Origin: Acetobacteraceae bacterium
Lineage (GTDB): Bacteria; Pseudomonadota; Alphaproteobacteria; Acetobacterales; Acetobacteraceae
Length of the DNA: 64,000 nt
Assembly: GCA_004843345.1 (NCBI GenBank)
Contig: CP039460.1
Location: 918,921-982,920, forward strand
Direction: 5' to 3'
The notes beneath the pieces were generated by a model. The model searched no databases. It saw only the letters and a list, made by a program, of their open reading frames with translations, and was not told the DNA's origin. The translations under genes were made by a program, and so were the position numbers. The stretch's first letter is position 1; the number at the start of each line of letters is the position of its first letter. Below, piece by piece: positions 8,208 through 16,244 of this stretch.

Positions 8208-9079
8208 TTTTCCATATCCTTTTCATATCTGTAACAACTCCCGCGCTCTCTTGAAGCTTCGACAAAAGCCACATTTTCTTTCAAACGTTGAGAATTATTC
8301 AGCTGTTTTTGAAATTCTTTAATCGGCGCAGGATCAGGATAGGTAAAAGAGACTGCATAATCTCCATAACTTAGGGCTATTGGGAGATGCTTCTGAAATA
8401 ACAAGGCCGCCTGATGCTCATTTCCATGTGTTATAAAAGCATCACTTGCTCTCTTTTGCTTATAATCTAGAGATTCTGGATCTAAGGACGCTCTATATCT
8501 ATTCAGCACACCCCAAAAAAAGTCTTTCTTAGGCACTACTTTCCCGCTTCCATAAGTATAACTATTCGTTGCATCGCTGTTTAGAGGAACTGATACCCCA
8601 TTATCAAACCATAAAAGCCCGATAGATGGTACTGGAACTGTGTGTTTTGCAAATTCCAATTCTGAAATTTGTATCATTCCACTAATAGAAAGAACATAAG
8701 GTAGCTTCTTCTGACAAATTGCCCTGTCAATTCCTTGCTCCAAACTAAAATCTAGCTCATTGGGCGCATTCCTCGCATGCCAATCAGCGTAGGGCGAATA
8801 AAGTTCTAATCTCAAGCCTATAGGAAAATGCGTTAAACTGTCATCATCATCTTCGTGAAGATAAAAACGTCCCCCAAACGTTAAATTACTCACAATTTTT
8901 ATATTCTTTGGCAAAGGTAAATTCTGAGGGAGGCTCTGTTCTTCTTTAGAATCTTTCAAAGGATTTACTTTAGAAACAACAATAAACTCACCGTCTTCTT
9001 CAACGATTTCTGCCATTGCTGATTGCCATGAAAAAACCATTAAACACAACAAAAAAGCAATTTTTAAACTTTTTTTCAC
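8204..9079 (-). CDS. Secreted LWFDNG-family protein, member 4
   Basis: 291 residues from GTG 9079 (AAGGGTG upstream). It has the signal peptide KKSLKIAFLLCLMVFS with a cut after AMA, then VSNLTFGGRFYLHED, LELYSPYADWHARNAPN, LLWFDNGVSV and LPIALSYGDYAVSFTY. It closely matches the genes at 6509 and 7402 at both ends while the middle varies, as expected for paralogues exchanging segments. It is the first gene of the minus-strand run and lies back to back with the tape-measure-like gene at 9114; only 34 bases separate the two starts, so the promoters must overlap. Function unknown, predicted periplasmic. Confidence 0.75.
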   Translation of the reverse strand: MKKSLKIAFLLCLMVFSWQSAMAEIVEEDGEFIVVSKVNPLKDSKEEQSLPQNLPLPKNIKIVSNLTFGGRFYLHEDDDDSLTHFPIGLRLELYSPYADWHARNAPNELDFSLEQGIDRAICQKKLPYVLSISGMIQISELEFAKHTVPVPSIGLLWFDNGVSVPLNSDATNSYTYGSGKVVPKKDFFWGVLNRYRASLDPESLDYKQKRASDAFITHGNEHQAALLFQKHLPIALSYGDYAVSFTYPDPAPIKEFQKQLNNSQRLKENVAFVEASRERGSCYRYEKDMEK

Positions 9080-9113
9080 AACATCACCCTTACCAAATTA
9101 AAAGGAAAAAACA

Positions 9114-10667
9114 ATGATCGCTTTTAAAGAAATACTTACAAAACTTTCTGACTTCATACCACAAGGCCTTAATTACATAGCAGAACAAGATGAAATTCTT
9201 GCTAATGATGACCGTATTGCCCACAGACTAAAGATTCCTACCATCGAATTTTTTCTTATGAACAAAGCCGTTGAGAATGCTGGTGGAAAAAAAGATAAAA
9301 TTCTAAAAAGTTACCAAAAACTAACACATATGAATAATGGTGATCCAAAAAACGAAAAAATCTTCAAAGATTTTAAGGAACTCACTGGAGTTGATATACG
9401 CCAAAATGGAAATTTACGCCCTGATTTTCTTCAAGAATTAAGCGAATCCTCTCAATTTGAAGAATTAAAAGCATATCCTAAAAAAAGAAATAAAGTGCTT
9501 AGTATCCTCGGTGCAAAATTCGGAGATGGTCTAGATAATCTTCTTGAAACAAAAGGAGATTTCAATAAGGCTATCGAAGCTAATAGAACATATGCCCCCA
9601 CAGAGGAAGAAATTACCAATGCAAAAAATACCGATGAAATGATCTCCGAAAGTAAAGCTCGCACAAACCAATTCATCCGAAAAGGTGAAACAGCTATGCT
9701 ACATGGAGGAAACACTTCTGGGACCACTTTTACATCAATGTACAATCCTGAAGCTGTTATGAATCTCCAAGAGGGTATCTCTGATGGCTCACTGTCAGAT
9801 GGTACAAATCCAGAGAAAATCAGAAAAATAAAGGCGGTAATAAACACTATCGGCAATACAATCGGAGATAGTTTCACCTCTCCCTATAATACAGCAGAAA
9901 GTGTCAAAAATCAGGTTGCCAGATTAAATGAAGAAAAAAGCACCTCGCAAAGTCCCCTTTCAAAACATTTTGGAAATAAGGCACAGTCACTCATAGGGGA
10001 CAATAGCGAGCTTGGAACGCTTATCGAACAAGAAGCCAGCCAATCCTCACGCCTTGCGCCCGTTGATGCTCTAAATTCTCCTGATTCTAGTGTATCTTCT
10101 GTCGTAGAAAATGCTTCGGATTTTCATCCAGAAAACTTTGCTCCTGAAACGGATTCCTCATCCACAGACAGAAGTATTGGCACACTTCCTATAAGAGAAA
10201 ATGAGAGGCCGAGAGTCTCAAAGAGATCTCAAATCTCTGTTGTAAGGCAAAACGTCTCAAAAGCGCCTTCAGTCAATCCTGCAAATAATGCTGTAAAAAA
10301 TTTGCGGCAAAAAATTGTTCAACAAAAGAATGCTTTATCCGCAAAAGGCCAAAAGTTTCCAAACAAAACCTCTCCAAATGTTCGGCAAGAGGGGAATGCG
10401 CAGGCACTGGCAAAAAGCATTGAAAAAAGCGACAAAGTTCAGAAAGAGACAATTTCTGCCCAACAGATTCAGAGAGATTCTATTCATAACGCCACCTCTA
10501 ACAACACGGCAAATTGCACCTATCAAACCGAAATCCGCACAGGCGACATTATCGTCAATGATGCCCACACAGAGGATCCTTTTAAATTTGGCGATCAAGT
10601 TGAAAAAGTCATTACCGAGGCGCTTAACCGAACAAGCCGTATTTTTAATCCAAATATTGCCATTTAG
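9114..10667 (+). CDS. Tape-measure-like tail protein 1 (short, no hydrophobic core)
   Basis: 517 residues, with AAAGGA before the ATG. The first 270 residues are lysine-rich and helical; the middle (about 290-470) is low-complexity Ser/Asn/Gln/Lys. The last 47 residues match the end of the 647-residue protein at 13268 (TEIRTGDI, AHT.DP, then ALNRTSRIFNPNIAI). That ending resembles the short C-terminal tail of phage tape-measure proteins. Unlike copy 2, no hydrophobic segment is visible, which a tape measure normally needs for membrane passage. It may be a minor tail component, an injected effector or a decayed tape measure. It follows chaperones 1 and 2 in the same direction. Confidence 0.55.
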   Translation: MIAFKEILTKLSDFIPQGLNYIAEQDEILANDDRIAHRLKIPTIEFFLMNKAVENAGGKKDKILKSYQKLTHMNNGDPKNEKIFKDFKELTGVDIRQNGNLRPDFLQELSESSQFEELKAYPKKRNKVLSILGAKFGDGLDNLLETKGDFNKAIEANRTYAPTEEEITNAKNTDEMISESKARTNQFIRKGETAMLHGGNTSGTTFTSMYNPEAVMNLQEGISDGSLSDGTNPEKIRKIKAVINTIGNTIGDSFTSPYNTAESVKNQVARLNEEKSTSQSPLSKHFGNKAQSLIGDNSELGTLIEQEASQSSRLAPVDALNSPDSSVSSVVENASDFHPENFAPETDSSSTDRSIGTLPIRENERPRVSKRSQISVVRQNVSKAPSVNPANNAVKNLRQKIVQQKNALSAKGQKFPNKTSPNVRQEGNAQALAKSIEKSDKVQKETISAQQIQRDSIHNATSNNTANCTYQTEIRTGDIIVNDAHTEDPFKFGDQVEKVITEALNRTSRIFNPNIAI

Positions 10668-10689
10668 AAAACTTACGGCGTGTCAAGAG

Positions 10690-10798
10690 GGTGCATTTCC
10701 TTCCCCACTATTCAAAAAACAAACTTAGACTTAATTTTTTTACAAGTTTTGAAGAGACGCTTTTCAAAACAGATTTTAGACCTACAATTTATAAGGAA
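10690..10798 (+). repeat. Leader repeat, copy 2 (upstream of tail chaperone 3)
   Basis: The counterpart of 5202-5302, with the same TTTCCTTCCCCACTATTCAA opening, the T-rich middle and the TACAATTTATAAGG end that supplies the ribosome site. It lies straight after tape-measure-like gene 1, so the sequence between the two leaders (about 5.5 kb) behaves as one cassette unit. Confidence 0.8.
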
Positions 10799-10805
10799 AA
10801 TTACA

Positions 10806-11422
10806 ATGAGAAAATCCATTGAATATTTAGTTGAAGAAGGAGATGACAAAGGCAAAGTCTTTGTCATCACAAGAATGTCCGCTTTTGAAGCGGACGAATG
10901 GGCCAGTGATCTTATTCACGCTCTGTCTAAGGCAGAAAGTAAACTCAGAGACACAGGTTCAAAAATGGGGATGGCGAGTTTAGAAGGCATGACCATTGAT
11001 CTCTTAGGCGCTTTAGATCCAAAAGACCGCAAAAAAGCGTTTGCGGATCTTTTGGCCTGCTGCAAGATCAAACGTGATCCCCGAAATCCTTTGGTGGAAG
11101 CCACCAAGATTTTAGAAGTCGATATTGAAGACCCCATGACCTTTATCCATCTTCGGGAAAAGGCCTTGAGTCTGCATGTGGATTTTATAAAAGCCGCCGC
11201 TTACCAACCTTTCCTCTTCGTGGCGGCACTCATTCCAGAGGAAAAAGCCAGCAAGGAGAACGTATAAAACGCGTAGATTATGAAAATCTCTCCCGCCCTC
11301 TTGGCGATGTTCTCGGCGCAAGGTTAGCGACATTGCATGAGCTGCAAACCGTTTATGATAGTGAAGACCTTCTCAATCTTTGGGAAGCCTACCTCGTAAC
11401 GCAGCATAACAGAGCAAGATAA
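10806..11422 (+). CDS. Tail assembly chaperone 3 with a probable -1 frameshift extension
   Basis: Frame 0 is 153 residues (ATG 10806 to TAA 11265-11267) and is clearly the paralogue of the copy at 5311: RKSIEYLVEEGDDKGK, CKIKRDPRNP, VDIEDPMTF, HVDFIKAAAYQ. Near its end lies GAGGAAAAAGCC. A -1 shift there opens GKSQQGER and continues to TAA 11420-11422 with RPLGDVLG and YDSEDLLNLWEAYL, matching the T-type extension of copy 1. Agreement of two diverged copies on the same -1 frame argues strongly that the extension is real. The exact slip codon is inferred. Confidence 0.78.
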
Positions 11423-11432
11423 GGAAATACAG

Positions 11433-11462
11433 AAAGGGGGCGCTGTAAGCGCCCCCTTTTTT
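11433..11462 (+). terminator. Rho-independent terminator after tail chaperone 3
   Basis: A GC-rich hairpin (AAAGGGGGCGCT, loop GTA, AGCGCCCCCTTT) followed by a T run, placed just after the frameshift-extension stop codon. Confidence 0.85.
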
Positions 11463-11537
11463 AACGTCAGAACTTTAAATAAACATAAATCAAACAAACT
11501 CTTTTTCTATCTTTTACTTATCCTTAAAAATTATTTT

Positions 11538-11569
11538 ACTTTAATTTATTTCTCATTTAATTCTCCATG
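11538..11569 (-). pseudogene. Remnant of the 5' end of a lost LWFDNG-family gene
   Basis: The bases CTTTAATTTATTTCTCAT here equal the reverse complement of the first codons of the genes starting at 12413 and 13236, and are followed by the same CTCCATGAGGGG leader as at 12421. The coding body is missing. This looks like the scar of a third tandem copy removed by recombination. Confidence 0.55.
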
Positions 11570-11618
11570 AGGGGAAAGAGCTTCCCCTCTAGTCAAACGT
11601 GCGTGCCAAAGGTATATT
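11563..11618. repeat. Hairpin-bearing repeat element, copy A
   Basis: Contains the inverted repeat GAGGGGAA..TTCCCCTC followed by CAAACGTGCGTGCCAAAGGTAT. The same order of parts occurs at 12421 and, more diverged, at 15221. It borders the secreted-protein cassette. Confidence 0.65.
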
Positions 11619-11661
11619 TTTTCTACAATCTAAATATTGTGTTTATTCCTCATGAAAAACG

Positions 11662-11689
11662 CCCCGTTAGGTTTCAAAACTTAACGGGG
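11662..11689 (-). terminator. Terminator for the 12413/11697 minus-strand gene(s)
   Basis: Hairpin CCCCGTTA..TAACGGGG just past the stop of the gene at 11697; on the minus strand it is followed by CGTTTTT. Confidence 0.7.
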
Positions 11690-11696
11690 ATTTATT

Positions 11697-12413
11697 TTAT
11701 GTAGCGTCAGAATATCTTTTCACTTGCGCAAAAAAGCCAGGATGTAATTTTGGATTGACTTGATCTTGGTAAGTTTTAATCGCTGATTCATCTTCAGATT
11801 TTATCAGTAAAACATTCTTACCTTGGGTCACCGCAACGAGCTTATGCTTACTGGCAAGATCAGCTAATTTATACAGTCCCACTGGCTCAACGCAATCTTT
11901 GAGCTCGGCTGCTCCGCCACTAGGTACAACGCCAAAAACATCATGTTCACTACCGGGCTGATTACAAGATTCATGATAAGTATCTATAAAAGAGACAAAT
12001 TCTCCATTATCAAACCAAAGTTTTGGATTTTCTCCCTGACAAGAAAATCCTTTAATCTTCTGAACATCCACCCTGCCTTGCATTTTAAATTTAAAAGGCG
12101 TTTTATGTGCGCTTTCCCATTTCTCACGTCCAGCCACATCCGGCCAAAAAGACATCTTTGATTTTCCAGAGGTAAAATCTAATTCTGGATATTGGGGCTG
12201 CCCATCAAATTGTCTGGTATTCATTTCAATCCCCCAATCCCCCCATAGAGTGTCTGTCACTTTATAATCTTTCGGCAAAAAGGACGGCAATTCACTCGAC
12301 GTTTCTGTCTGTGTTTGTGCCTCTGGCTGTGCTGGCTCTGCCTGTACGCTTGCTGAAAAACACCCTGCTCCAAGGAGCAAAATTCCCAATCCCAACTTTA
12401 ATTTATTTCTCAT
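11697..12413 (-). CDS. Secreted LWFDNG-family protein, member 5
   Basis: 238 residues. The N-terminus RNKLKLGLGILLLGAGC then FSASVQA can be read as a lipoprotein signal (LGAGC) or as a signal peptide cut after VQA. A Gln/Glu/Thr linker follows, then LPKDYKVTDTLWGDWGI, a strand-rich middle with cysteines (GFSCQGENPK), LWFDNGEFVSF, and the C-terminal VAVTQGKNVLL and HPGFFAQVKRY. It is nearly identical to the gene at 12514 over the first 65 residues and at the C-terminus, with a variable middle. Function unknown; predicted periplasmic or membrane-anchored. Confidence 0.75.
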   Translation of the reverse strand: MRNKLKLGLGILLLGAGCFSASVQAEPAQPEAQTQTETSSELPSFLPKDYKVTDTLWGDWGIEMNTRQFDGQPQYPELDFTSGKSKMSFWPDVAGREKWESAHKTPFKFKMQGRVDVQKIKGFSCQGENPKLWFDNGEFVSFIDTYHESCNQPGSEHDVFGVVPSGGAAELKDCVEPVGLYKLADLASKHKLVAVTQGKNVLLIKSEDESAIKTYQDQVNPKLHPGFFAQVKRYSDAT

Positions 12414-12420
12414 TTTTTAC

Positions 12421-12488
12421 TCCATGAGGGGAAGGAGCTTCCCCTCTAGCCAAACGTGCGTGCCAAAGGTATCTTTTTATTAAGATAC
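12421..12488. repeat. Hairpin-bearing repeat element, copy B
   Basis: The clearest copy: GAGGGGAAG, GAG loop, CTTCCCCTC; then CAAACGTGCGTGCCAAAG; then a second hairpin GTATCTT..AAGATAC. It lies between the two tandem secreted-protein genes, upstream of the start at 12413. Confidence 0.7.
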
Positions 12489-12513
12489 GGGTGTTTTATG
12501 CGTTCTTTCAAAA

Positions 12514-13236
12514 CTACTTTTTCTGACTATCCGAAGATCTTTTCAGTTGCGCAAAAAAGCCGGGATGTAATTTCGGATTGAGTTTTTCCTGATAGGTTTT
12601 AATTGCTGATTCATCTTCTGATTTTATCAACAAAACATTCTTGCCTTGCGTCACCGCAACAGGCCTATGCTTACTCGTAAGATCAGCCAATTTATACAGT
12701 GCCACTGGCTCAACGCAATCTTTATATTCTGCAGCTCCGCCATTGGGTACGCTAGCAAAAACATCATGTTCGTACGCTATATCCCCACAGTCATTCGGCC
12801 GAACACCTTCACCAACAGGTACAAATTCTCCATTGTCAAACCAAAGTTTTAAATTTTCGCCTCGACAAGAAAATCCATTAATCTGTTTAACCTCCACTCT
12901 GCCATTTACCTTAAATTTAAAGGGCATGTGATGAGCGATTTCCCATTTTTCTCTATTCATATCAGGCCAAAAGTCAATCTTTGATTTTCCTGATAGGAAG
13001 GTTACTTCTGGATATTCTGGATCACCCTCAAAACGTTCCGTATTCATTTTAATCCCCCAATCCCCCCATAGAGTGTCTGTCACTTTATAATCTTTCGACA
13101 AAAAAGATGGCAACTCACTCGACGTTTCTGTCTGTGTTTGTGCCTCTGGCTGTACTTGCTCTGCTTGTACGCTTGCCGAAAAACACCCTGCTCCAAGGAG
13201 CAAAATTCCCAATCCCAACTTTAATTTATTTCTCAT
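12514..13236 (-). CDS. Secreted LWFDNG-family protein, member 6
   Basis: 240 residues, paralogous to the gene at 11697. The signal region is identical (RNKLKLGLGILLLGAGC), with the same TLWGDWGI opening and LWFDNGEFVPV; the C-terminus has VAVTQGKNVLL and HPGFFAQLKR. Differences cluster in the central 90-150 residue part, for example around GEGVRPNDCGD. It lies back to back with tape-measure-like gene 2, with 31 bases between the two starts, mirroring the 9079/9114 pair. Predicted periplasmic; function unknown. Confidence 0.75.
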   Translation of the reverse strand: MRNKLKLGLGILLLGAGCFSASVQAEQVQPEAQTQTETSSELPSFLSKDYKVTDTLWGDWGIKMNTERFEGDPEYPEVTFLSGKSKIDFWPDMNREKWEIAHHMPFKFKVNGRVEVKQINGFSCRGENLKLWFDNGEFVPVGEGVRPNDCGDIAYEHDVFASVPNGGAAEYKDCVEPVALYKLADLTSKHRPVAVTQGKNVLLIKSEDESAIKTYQEKLNPKLHPGFFAQLKRSSDSQKK

Positions 13237-13267
13237 TTTTTACTCCAAAAACAGAAAGGTTTTACCC

Positions 13268-15211
13268 ATGACATCAGAAATAACTTCCCCCACTGATCTT
13301 AATAAGATTTCAAAACAAATAGATGATCTCTTAAAAAAAGGCCCAAGCGGTATTGAATCTGCCAACAAAATAATTGAAAGCCTTGCTGAATTTAAAAAAA
13401 CAATCAATTCCTTTTTAAATGATGCACAAAAAAGATATTTAGACACGACCAGACTACGGAATCTCTCTAATGATTTCCATATTGATATTAAAATTCTTTA
13501 TGGGGCGGAAGAAGTTTCGAAATCCAATGGTGGCAAATCAGAAGATGCAGAAAAATTCTTGGTAAATCTTCAAAAGATTTACAACGAGAAACCAGAAAAA
13601 ATCGCTGAACTTCAACATGCTTTAAACATCAGTACGCCCTTGGTTGATTCAAAAAATCATCTTTTACCGAATGTTTTAGAAACCCTTCAAAATGCTTTAA
13701 AACATCAAGATGAACGTGGAAAAGCCCGTATTTTTGAGTTAATCAATGTTGATTATAGCAATGGCTTACGCCATGCCTTACTGTCCTCGGACGATATTTC
13801 TAAGGCAATCAATGGCTTTCAGAATGATATTCCCACTGCGAAGGAATTAAACGATAATGCGTCCTCCCTAAAAACCTCTACCCGCTACGAAAGCGCCATG
13901 GGGCTTGTTTTTCAAAAAGAGCTGAATGTTCTCAGGCCTGCTCTTGATTCTTTTGAAGAAGGATTCCGAGAGCTTGCTCAGGCGCATCCTCAAGCCGTGG
14001 CCAATGGCTTTCTTGCCATTGCAGGCGCTGTGCTGGCCCTCAAAGGGGCTGGAATCATTCAGATGGGCAAAGACCTAAAAGATTCCTTTAAAGAACTCAA
14101 AAAATATCTTGATACAAAAAGAACAAAGCCACCGAAAAATGACAAGGGAGGAAAATCTAAGACGGAGACAGAAGAAACACCTGAATCCGAAGTCAAAAAA
14201 GATACCCCATCTCCTGACGAGGAGGGAAAGCCCGATGCGTCAAAAGAAAAGCCTTCAGCAAAAAACACAGCACCAGAAACAAAAGAAACGCCGACAAAAG
14301 AAAAAGTATCGGCAGAAAATGAAGCAGACAAAGCCAAAGGAACTGACAGCAAAGTGGCAGAGGGTCAAGCAGATCAAAGCACCGTTCCTAAAGACGAAAG
14401 CGCCAGCACGCCAGAAGAGACCACAGAAAACAAAGCTGGTGAGACACAAGCCAGCGAAAGCAATCCGCCTAAGGAAAAAGCGCCAACACAAATAGAAGAT
14501 CGTGCTGATAAGACTCCTCCGCATGAGTCCCCTAATGAAAGCATATCACGGGGCGAAATGCCTAATCTTTATAAGGGAGGAATTCCCATGAAGGTTACCC
14601 TTCCTATCGGTCTTGCTGCTGGCGTGGCGGCTGAAGCTCCTGCTGTCTTAGCTGCTGGAGAAGGTACTGCTGTTGCAACGATCGCAAGCGAAGCTGCTGG
14701 TGGCACTCTTTTAGCAGCTGAAGGCTTCACAGCTCTCGAAACGGCGGCCGGTCTTGGTCTTGGCGTCCTTGGGGGTGGATTTCTTGGGCCATTGCTGCTG
14801 GGCGGCGCTCTTGGCGTTGGCACCTATTATGCCGTTTCAAAAGGCTATGAGTATTATAAAGATCGCCACAAAAAATCTCTTGAAAAACAGGCGGAAGCGT
14901 CCGCACTGCCTGCGCCAGAAGTTCCAACACAATCCTTTCAGGAAAGCCTTCACGCTGCCACTCACTGGCAAGATCAAGAGATGATTGAAGCCATCGCAGA
15001 AAAACAATTGCGCCGAAAAACAGTCAATGGGCAATATAATTTAGAACAAATTGCCAAAGAAGGCCCTCTGACGGAAATTCGCACAGGCGATATTAATATT
15101 TATGAGGCGCACACGAACGATCCTCATGCCTTTGCGCATGAAGTTGAACAGGTCATTACCGATGCCCTCAACAGAACAAGCCGTATCTTTAATCCAAATA
15201 TTGCCATTTAA
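13268..15211 (+). CDS. Tape-measure-like tail protein 2
   Basis: 647 residues. Residues 1-270 are mostly helical. About 280-430 form a Lys/Glu/Pro/Thr-rich low-complexity spacer with many KET and PSPDEE-like runs. About 440-520 form a long hydrophobic Ala/Gly-rich stretch (GLAAGVAAEAPAVLAAGEG, then GLGLGVLGGGFLGPLLLGG), as in tape measures that insert into the host membrane. The last 47 residues end in ALNRTSRIFNPNIAI, shared with the protein at 9114. Tape measures set tail length and help DNA entry. The gene is the second of two in the cassette array and is followed by a terminator. Confidence 0.7.
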   Translation: MTSEITSPTDLNKISKQIDDLLKKGPSGIESANKIIESLAEFKKTINSFLNDAQKRYLDTTRLRNLSNDFHIDIKILYGAEEVSKSNGGKSEDAEKFLVNLQKIYNEKPEKIAELQHALNISTPLVDSKNHLLPNVLETLQNALKHQDERGKARIFELINVDYSNGLRHALLSSDDISKAINGFQNDIPTAKELNDNASSLKTSTRYESAMGLVFQKELNVLRPALDSFEEGFRELAQAHPQAVANGFLAIAGAVLALKGAGIIQMGKDLKDSFKELKKYLDTKRTKPPKNDKGGKSKTETEETPESEVKKDTPSPDEEGKPDASKEKPSAKNTAPETKETPTKEKVSAENEADKAKGTDSKVAEGQADQSTVPKDESASTPEETTENKAGETQASESNPPKEKAPTQIEDRADKTPPHESPNESISRGEMPNLYKGGIPMKVTLPIGLAAGVAAEAPAVLAAGEGTAVATIASEAAGGTLLAAEGFTALETAAGLGLGVLGGGFLGPLLLGGALGVGTYYAVSKGYEYYKDRHKKSLEKQAEASALPAPEVPTQSFQESLHAATHWQDQEMIEAIAEKQLRRKTVNGQYNLEQIAKEGPLTEIRTGDINIYEAHTNDPHAFAHEVEQVITDALNRTSRIFNPNIAI

Positions 15212-15220
15212 GAGCTTACG

Positions 15221-15290
15221 CCGTGTCAAGAAGGGGAAAATGCTTCCCCTCTAGGCAAGCGCACGTGTCAGAGGTATCTTTTTAAGACAC
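15221..15290. repeat. Hairpin-bearing repeat element, copy C
   Basis: A diverged version of the elements at 11563 and 12421: AGGGGAA..TTCCCCT, then CAAGCGCACGTGTCAGAGGT and TATCTTTTTAAGA. It lies directly after tape-measure-like gene 2, at the right edge of the cassette array. Confidence 0.55.
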
Positions 15291-15319
15291 TCGATAAATC
15301 TGTTTATCTCTGAAGCAGG

Positions 15320-15350
15320 CCGTTAAGAACTTTTTCTTAACGGTTTTTTT
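15320..15350 (+). terminator. Terminator after tape-measure-like gene 2
   Basis: Hairpin CCGTTAAG..CTTAACGG followed by seven T residues, about 110 bases past the stop codon. Confidence 0.8.
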
Positions 15351-15455
15351 AATTGAATCTCATTCAATTATTTCATTTTATTTAAAAAATAATCTTTTAT
15401 TTCTTAAATCTATTTTAATTTTTACTTTCATTTACTTTGACAAGAGGATGCTTTT

Positions 15456-16160
15456 ATGAAGAACCTCCAAGAGACCTTTTACGCACAATATGCGAATAGT
15501 CCGATTTTAACGGGTCTTCTTGAGCGCTTTAACAAAGCCATTGATCCAGAACCGCTGATTGAAACTTTTCTCACTCAAATTTTAGACCCTACGACCGCTA
15601 CGGGCTGGGGGCTAGACGTTTGGGGACGCATTGTCGGGGTTGGGCGCGTTGTCCATGTTCCCGTGACAAATGCGTTCTTTGGCTTTGAAGAGGCCAGCGA
15701 AGATGCTGCCATGGGCACAATTACGGGCTTTGACCAAGCCCGTTTTTACCTTGATGACAGTGCTCCGCTTACCAGCAACTATCCTTTGACGGATGAGGCT
15801 TTCCGCAGGTTAATTTTCTGCAAGGCCGCCGCTAACATCACAGATGGATCTATCCAGTCTCTCAATGGGGCTTTGATGCTCTTATTTGGGGGAAATGGCA
15901 AAAATATCTGGGTAGAGGATACGCCAGATACAGGGCTGTTTTTCGGCTTTTTAGAAGGCGGAAAAGCTTTTGCGCCCTTTGGGCAGGGTCTCTTTTTCAA
16001 CGACGCCCTAAACCAGATTGCAACCATGCAAATGACCCTTTGCTGGGATTTTCAACCCTCCCCGACAGAAATCACCCTGATGACGTTGGCAGGTGGATTT
16101 ATCAAGCCCAGCGGTGTTGCGCTCGAATTTAAATATGTACCCGCTTTGCCCTCTGCTTAG
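15456..16160 (+). CDS. DUF2612-type phage tail/baseplate protein
   Basis: 234 residues, with an AGAGGA ribosome site. The N-terminus has the pattern of this family: ANSPILTGLLERFN, then a helix, GWGLDVWGRIVGVGR, and repeated FFGFEEA / FFGFLEGG turns followed by PFGQGLFF. The C-terminus has a short beta domain. DUF2612 proteins sit between gpJ and the tail fibre in Pam3- and Mu-like clusters, where they act like gpI in fibre attachment. Here the gene is separated from gpJ by the 10-kb cassette insertion. Confidence 0.75.
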   Translation: MKNLQETFYAQYANSPILTGLLERFNKAIDPEPLIETFLTQILDPTTATGWGLDVWGRIVGVGRVVHVPVTNAFFGFEEASEDAAMGTITGFDQARFYLDDSAPLTSNYPLTDEAFRRLIFCKAAANITDGSIQSLNGALMLLFGGNGKNIWVEDTPDTGLFFGFLEGGKAFAPFGQGLFFNDALNQIATMQMTLCWDFQPSPTEITLMTLAGGFIKPSGVALEFKYVPALPSA

Positions 16161-16198
16161 GCAGGGGCTTTTTTCAACCTATTTTCAAAAATCTTACA

Positions 16199-16223
16199 AG
16201 CGCCTTTCAAGGCGCTTTTTTTT
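16199..16223 (+). terminator. Terminator upstream of the tail fibre gene
   Basis: Stem AAGCGCC..GGCGCTT with a run of T residues. A weaker hairpin (GCCCTCTGCTTAGGCAGGGGC) lies just upstream, at the stop of the DUF2612 gene. Attenuation before the fibre gene is possible. Confidence 0.7.
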
Positions 16224-16244
16224 ACCGATTTTTTAAGGAACATT

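Noticed and set aside
14059-14352. Minus-strand Ser/Phe-rich frames inside tape-measure gene 2
   Set aside because: They arise from the Lys/Glu/Thr-rich coding strand; the composition is a shadow effect.
15250-15275. parS-like CACGTG near 15,250
   Set aside because: Only the CACGTG centre matches; the flanks do not fit parS, and the bases belong to the repeated hairpin element.
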